From Bacillota bacterium (GTDB lineage Bacteria > Bacillota > Clostridia > Peptostreptococcales > Anaerovoracaceae): a stretch of 16,077 nucleotides of DNA. Positions 13,026 to 16,077 of the stretch are shown piece by piece. The stretch lies in the NCBI GenBank assembly GCA_016283945.1, contig JAEENW010000214.1, positions 1 through 16,077 of the forward strand, given 5' to 3'. A program made the translations under genes and the position numbers. The notes below the pieces were generated by a model. It did no database searches. It was not told where the DNA came from and saw only the letters and a list, made by a program, of their open reading frames with translations. How positions within the stretch are numbered: position 1 is the first letter of the stretch; every line of letters begins with the position of its first letter.

Positions 13026-14462
13026 ATGGGACTCTTCAGCCGCCTATTCAAGAGGAACAACTACGCGGACAAGGTCTTCGTATGCGGGAACATAGTGACG
13101 CCCGACGAGGAGCTCGCGGGCTGCGACGCCATAGCGGTAAAGGACGGAATCATCAGCTTCATAGGGACAGCCGGAGAGGCTGAGGATCTGATCGGGCCCG
13201 ATACCGAGAGGATCGAGCTGGACGGCTACCTCTGCGCGGGCTTCATCGATCCCTTCGCGGATCCCTCGAAGGCTGCTCTCGACGGAGCCTGGTTCACGCT
13301 GAGCCCCGGAGCCTCGCAGGCTAAGATATGCAGCGAGGTCATGGCTTACCTCGCCTCTAACCCGGCGGCGGAGTACTGCCTCGCGGTCGGCTGCGGGATG
13401 GACATCCTGAGGCGCGGCGAGGCCGAGGAGGGGCAGGAGAAGAGCTCCTTCACGGCGGCTCTCGACGAGGTCAGCGGAAGCGTTCCGGTCTGCATCATAG
13501 CAGAGGACGGGATCAACATACTGCTCAACAGCGCCGCGCTCGAGCTCGTGAGGTCAAGGGCCGGAGAGCTCGGGCTGCCCGCGATCACCCCCGACTTCGC
13601 GATGGACACGGTCTTCTCGATAGACTACGACTCGGTGTCAAAGAAGCTCTTCGCCAACGCCTACGCGCTCGCGTCCAGGGGCTTCACCGCCCTGCTCGGC
13701 AACCCCGCGAACAGCTACTTCGACAGGATATACCGCAGCGTTCTCACCGAGTGCTACGGAAGCGGGCTCGTCAAGCAGCGCTACTACGGCTCGATGAGGA
13801 TGTACAGGCAGCTCATGCAGCCCTCGGTCATCTACGCGATGAACAGGGACCGCACCGCCTGCATGGAGCTCGGCGGGCTCATCAACTTCCAGAACATAAG
13901 CATAAGGCTCAGCTCCGACGAAAGCAGCGTCTCCTTCCTTGAGATCGGATACCTAAAGTCACTCTGTGAGGAGCTCGCGGACAAGGGCTACAACGTCAGG
14001 ATCGAGGCCATGGACCGCCAGAGCGCCATACTCGCCATCGACATACTCGGAAATCTCTCCGACTCCTACCCCAGGCTCTCCTTCAGCGTCCTGCACGACC
14101 AGGATCTGAGCATGAGCGAACGCAGCATGATCTTCACCGGCAAGGTCCAGGAGGGAAGCCTCTCCCACCCCGGCGAGCTCAAGACCAGCGGCATGGACGC
14201 CGTGGTCGCCATGACAGAGGACAACGCCCGCTTCATCGGAGCGCAGGGCCTCATTGGGCGCATAGCCGAGGGAATGGCAGCGGACTTTGCCCTCTTCAGC
14301 AGCGACCCGAGGCTCGCGAACACCGCAGAGGCCTTCAAGGCTCTCAAGGCGAAAAGGACCATCATAGGCGGCGAGACCGTGTTCGACGCCGGTATCGACA
14401 GCCCAGAAGCATGGGCGGCGGCGCTCTCCGAGTCGCTGAGCGGCATAGCAGACGAGCTGTAG
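13026..14462 (+). CDS. Degenerate YtcJ-like amidohydrolase (probable pseudoenzyme)
   Basis: This 478-residue protein has the fold signatures of the amidohydrolase_3/YtcJ family: an N-terminal KVFVCGNIVTPDE beta-sandwich opening, GFID at 72-75, VSGSVPVCIIAEDGINILLNSAAL matching the usual DGHAAWVNSKAL block, and a C-terminal IAEGMAADFALFSSDP matching the GxxADxxxL ending. The metal site is lost. GFIDxHxH reads GFIDPFAD (Phe77, Asp79), the DGH histidine is Ile163 and the HAxGDR histidine is Glu327. The segment that should carry the SDxP aspartate is missing, making it shorter than typical members. One possible ligand, His357, may remain. The frame is uninterrupted, so it is not a decayed pseudogene. 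The ATG at 13026 has AAAGGA upstream; the in-frame GTG at 12996 coincides with the predicted transcript start and is rejected. Confidence 0.8.
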   Translation: MGLFSRLFKRNNYADKVFVCGNIVTPDEELAGCDAIAVKDGIISFIGTAGEAEDLIGPDTERIELDGYLCAGFIDPFADPSKAALDGAWFTLSPGASQAKICSEVMAYLASNPAAEYCLAVGCGMDILRRGEAEEGQEKSSFTAALDEVSGSVPVCIIAEDGINILLNSAALELVRSRAGELGLPAITPDFAMDTVFSIDYDSVSKKLFANAYALASRGFTALLGNPANSYFDRIYRSVLTECYGSGLVKQRYYGSMRMYRQLMQPSVIYAMNRDRTACMELGGLINFQNISIRLSSDESSVSFLEIGYLKSLCEELADKGYNVRIEAMDRQSAILAIDILGNLSDSYPRLSFSVLHDQDLSMSERSMIFTGKVQEGSLSHPGELKTSGMDAVVAMTEDNARFIGAQGLIGRIAEGMAADFALFSSDPRLANTAEAFKALKAKRTIIGGETVFDAGIDSPEAWAAALSESLSGIADEL

Positions 14463-14490
14463 GCAACGATCTTCACAGAGCGAATGACAT

Positions 14491-14532
14491 GAAAAGCTCC
14501 CCCGAAGGTTTTCGAGGGAGCTCTTTTCTTTC
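14491..14532. terminator. Strong, probably bidirectional rho-independent terminator
   Basis: The stem AGCTCCC-C-CGAA / TTCG-A-GGGAGCT (14495-14522, one C-A mismatch, GGTT loop) is followed on the plus strand by CTTTTCTTTC and on the minus strand by TTTTC. It serves the YtcJ-like gene and may also end the converging M20 gene. The remaining bases to 14610 are GC-rich, with scattered CCCGGG and GCTTAAGC palindromes and nothing I can name. Confidence 0.9.
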
Positions 14533-14610
14533 AGCATGATCCGGGCGGTGCCGGGCGCTTAAGCCGCGCATCGATCCGGAATCCCGGGCATTGCGCGCTG
14601 CAGCTCAGGA

Positions 14611-16044
14611 TCAGTCCCAGATCCCGGGCTTGGCGTCAGGCGGAAGCGGATCGGGGTATATTTCTCCGCCTAGCACTTCAGCGTGCTCCTTTTTGGCCTC
14701 TTCGACGGCCTCGGGATGCAGGAAGAGATCCCAAACGGACGCCGCCATGATCTTGGCAGAGGCGAGCATGACCTTGTGGGCGATGGGTCCCTTGCCCTGA
14801 GCTACGGCCTGCCAGGCGTGAGCCGGAGTTCCTGGAGCCCAGGTGTTGGCGTTGAACTGGCAGGTGGGCACTTTCCAGGAGACGTCGCCGACGTCGGTAG
14901 ATCCTGCTCCCATGGGCGGCTTGCCGGATACGATCTGGTCGATGATCGGATTGTCCTCGATGAACTTCTCTGCACCAGTCCTGCCCGCCACGTACTCGGC
15001 GAGGCGTTTCAGGCCTGCTCTGTCCATGTCGGAGATGACGGCGGTGAACTTCCTGGCGTATTCCTTATCCTCTTCTGTGAAGCCTATGGGATAGATCTCC
15101 TTCATATGCTTCTCCACGAGCAGGTTTAGCGTCTCGTTGTGAATGAGGTCGGAATATGCAGCTACTTGTTTGATATCTACGGTCGTGCCGGTCATTAAAG
15201 CGGCTCCTCTCGCGCAGTCACTGACGCGGGCAGCGAGTTCCTTGACCTGGGTGACCCTCGGGGCTCTGATGGCATAGAGCACCTGCGCCTCGCTCTGGAC
15301 TACGTTCGGAGCGGTACCGCCGGTGTTGGTGATGGCATAGTGTATCCTCGCCTCATCGATCATGTGCTCCCTCATGTAGTTGACGCCCACATCCATAAGC
15401 TCAACGGCGTCGAGAGCCGAACGGCCGAGCTGCGGCGCTCCCGCGGCGTGGCTGGAGAGCCCGTGGAACGTGTAGAATATGCGGAAGTTGGCGAGCATAT
15501 CGTGCCTGGTCACGTAGGTGAGCCAGCCGGGATGCCAGGTGATACAGGCGTCAACGTCATCGAAGCAGCCCTCGCGGACGAGGTATGCCTTGCCGCCCGC
15601 ATTCTCCTCAGCCGGGCAGCCGTAATACCTGACGGTGCCCTGTATGTCGTTCTTCTCGAGGTATTCCTTGACCGCTACGGCGGCGCCGAGGCAGGCTGTG
15701 CCAAGCATGTTGTGACCGCAGCCGTGGCCAACTCCACCCGGAACTATCGGCTTCTTCTCCGCGACATCGGCCTCCTGTGAGAGCCCATCGAGTCCATCAT
15801 ACTCCCCGAGCAGTCCGATGACCGGCTTGCCACTGCCGAACTCGGCGACGAAAGCGGTGTCTTCGCCGCCTATTCCGCGGGTTACTTTGAAATGCTGCTT
15901 CTCCATGTACGAGGCCTGCAGTTCGAAGGACTTGAACTCCTGAAAGCGTGACTCGGCGAAGCCCCAGACCTGATCCGAGATGTCGCTGAGCTCGGAGGCC
16001 TTGGCATCCACCAGGGCTGAAAGATCGTTGACGTACTTATCCAT
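14611..16044 (-). CDS. AbgB-like M20 family amidohydrolase
   Basis: This 477-residue protein is closest in length and motifs to AbgB, the B subunit of p-aminobenzoyl-glutamate hydrolase (M20D), which cleaves the amide bond to release glutamate. Metal and catalytic features are GEYDGLDGLSQ at 80-90, GHGCGHNMLGT at 107-117, PAEENAGGKAYLVREG at 144-159 with the Glu pair 146/147, and WHPG with His171. The middle LSSHAAGAPQLGRSALDAVELM block matches the dimerisation domain. No AbgA or AbgT partner lies in the window, so it may act alone or on other N-acyl amino acids or dipeptides. The ATG has GGAGG seven bases upstream. Its promoter would lie at or beyond the window edge. Confidence 0.88.
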   Translation of the reverse strand: MDKYVNDLSALVDAKASELSDISDQVWGFAESRFQEFKSFELQASYMEKQHFKVTRGIGGEDTAFVAEFGSGKPVIGLLGEYDGLDGLSQEADVAEKKPIVPGGVGHGCGHNMLGTACLGAAVAVKEYLEKNDIQGTVRYYGCPAEENAGGKAYLVREGCFDDVDACITWHPGWLTYVTRHDMLANFRIFYTFHGLSSHAAGAPQLGRSALDAVELMDVGVNYMREHMIDEARIHYAITNTGGTAPNVVQSEAQVLYAIRAPRVTQVKELAARVSDCARGAALMTGTTVDIKQVAAYSDLIHNETLNLLVEKHMKEIYPIGFTEEDKEYARKFTAVISDMDRAGLKRLAEYVAGRTGAEKFIEDNPIIDQIVSGKPPMGAGSTDVGDVSWKVPTCQFNANTWAPGTPAHAWQAVAQGKGPIAHKVMLASAKIMAASVWDLFLHPEAVEEAKKEHAEVLGGEIYPDPLPPDAKPGIWD

Positions 16045-16077
16045 AGATGATCCTCCACTAATAAAAAGAGATGGGTG

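Noticed and set aside
1..16077. CRISPR, prophage, transposon or tRNA genes
   Set aside because: I found no direct-repeat array, terminal inverted repeats, integrase/transposase motif or cloverleaf on reading both strands by eye; a tRNA or covariance-model scan was not possible.

Overview
The window looks like chromosomal DNA of a G+C-rich member of the Clostridia (Bacillota). The supporting gene set is RqcH, ComB, YlxM-Ffh-S16-KhpA-RimM-TrmD, SepF, DivIVA and LspA. AGG (Arg) and ATA (Ile) codons are frequent despite the high G+C (about 60%, judged by eye). Most genes have clear AGGAGG-type ribosome binding sites and the sigma-A-type promoters are easy to read. I cannot assign a genus. No tRNA, rRNA, CRISPR array, transposase or prophage gene is visible, and no intergenic gap exceeds about 180 bp.

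Layout. (1) 1-2842: the 3' part of rqcH (+), then comB (-) and a membrane-anchored alpha/beta hydrolase (+) that diverge across a 90-bp gap filled with three GC-rich hairpins. (2) 2901-7909, all minus: a HlyD-like membrane protein, sepF, divIVA, lspA, an RluD-type pseudouridine synthase, a flavin reductase and a variant nucleoside hydrolase, tightly packed and apparently one operon driven by a promoter at 7917-7945. (3) 7949-11350, all minus: ylxM, ffh, rpsP, khpA, rimM, trmD, the classic SRP/ribosome-maturation operon, with a consensus promoter at 11361-11389. (4) 11455-14462: two divergent amidohydrolase-superfamily genes with back-to-back promoters. One is an apparently intact SAH/MTA-deaminase-type enzyme. 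The other is a degenerate YtcJ-like protein lacking the metal-binding residues. (5) 14611-16044: an AbgB-like M20 amidohydrolase (-), convergent with the preceding gene and separated from it by a strong terminator.

Regions 2 and 3 together link co-translational protein targeting, ribosome assembly and tRNA modification with septum assembly and lipoprotein processing. They run in the same direction and may be read through in part, because no terminator is visible after trmD. Regions 4 and 5 look like purine/thioether and aminoacyl-amide salvage.

I do not see a clearly new multi-gene system. The most interesting items are: the amidohydrolase pseudoenzyme beside a canonical paralogue; two operon-leading genes (ylxM and the HlyD-like gene) that lack a Shine-Dalgarno sequence and whose promoters put the transcript start at or within a few bases of the ATG; a long inverted repeat over the ylxM-ffh -35 box; a cysteine-rich insertion in the deaminase; and two intergenic regions each built of three adjacent hairpins.
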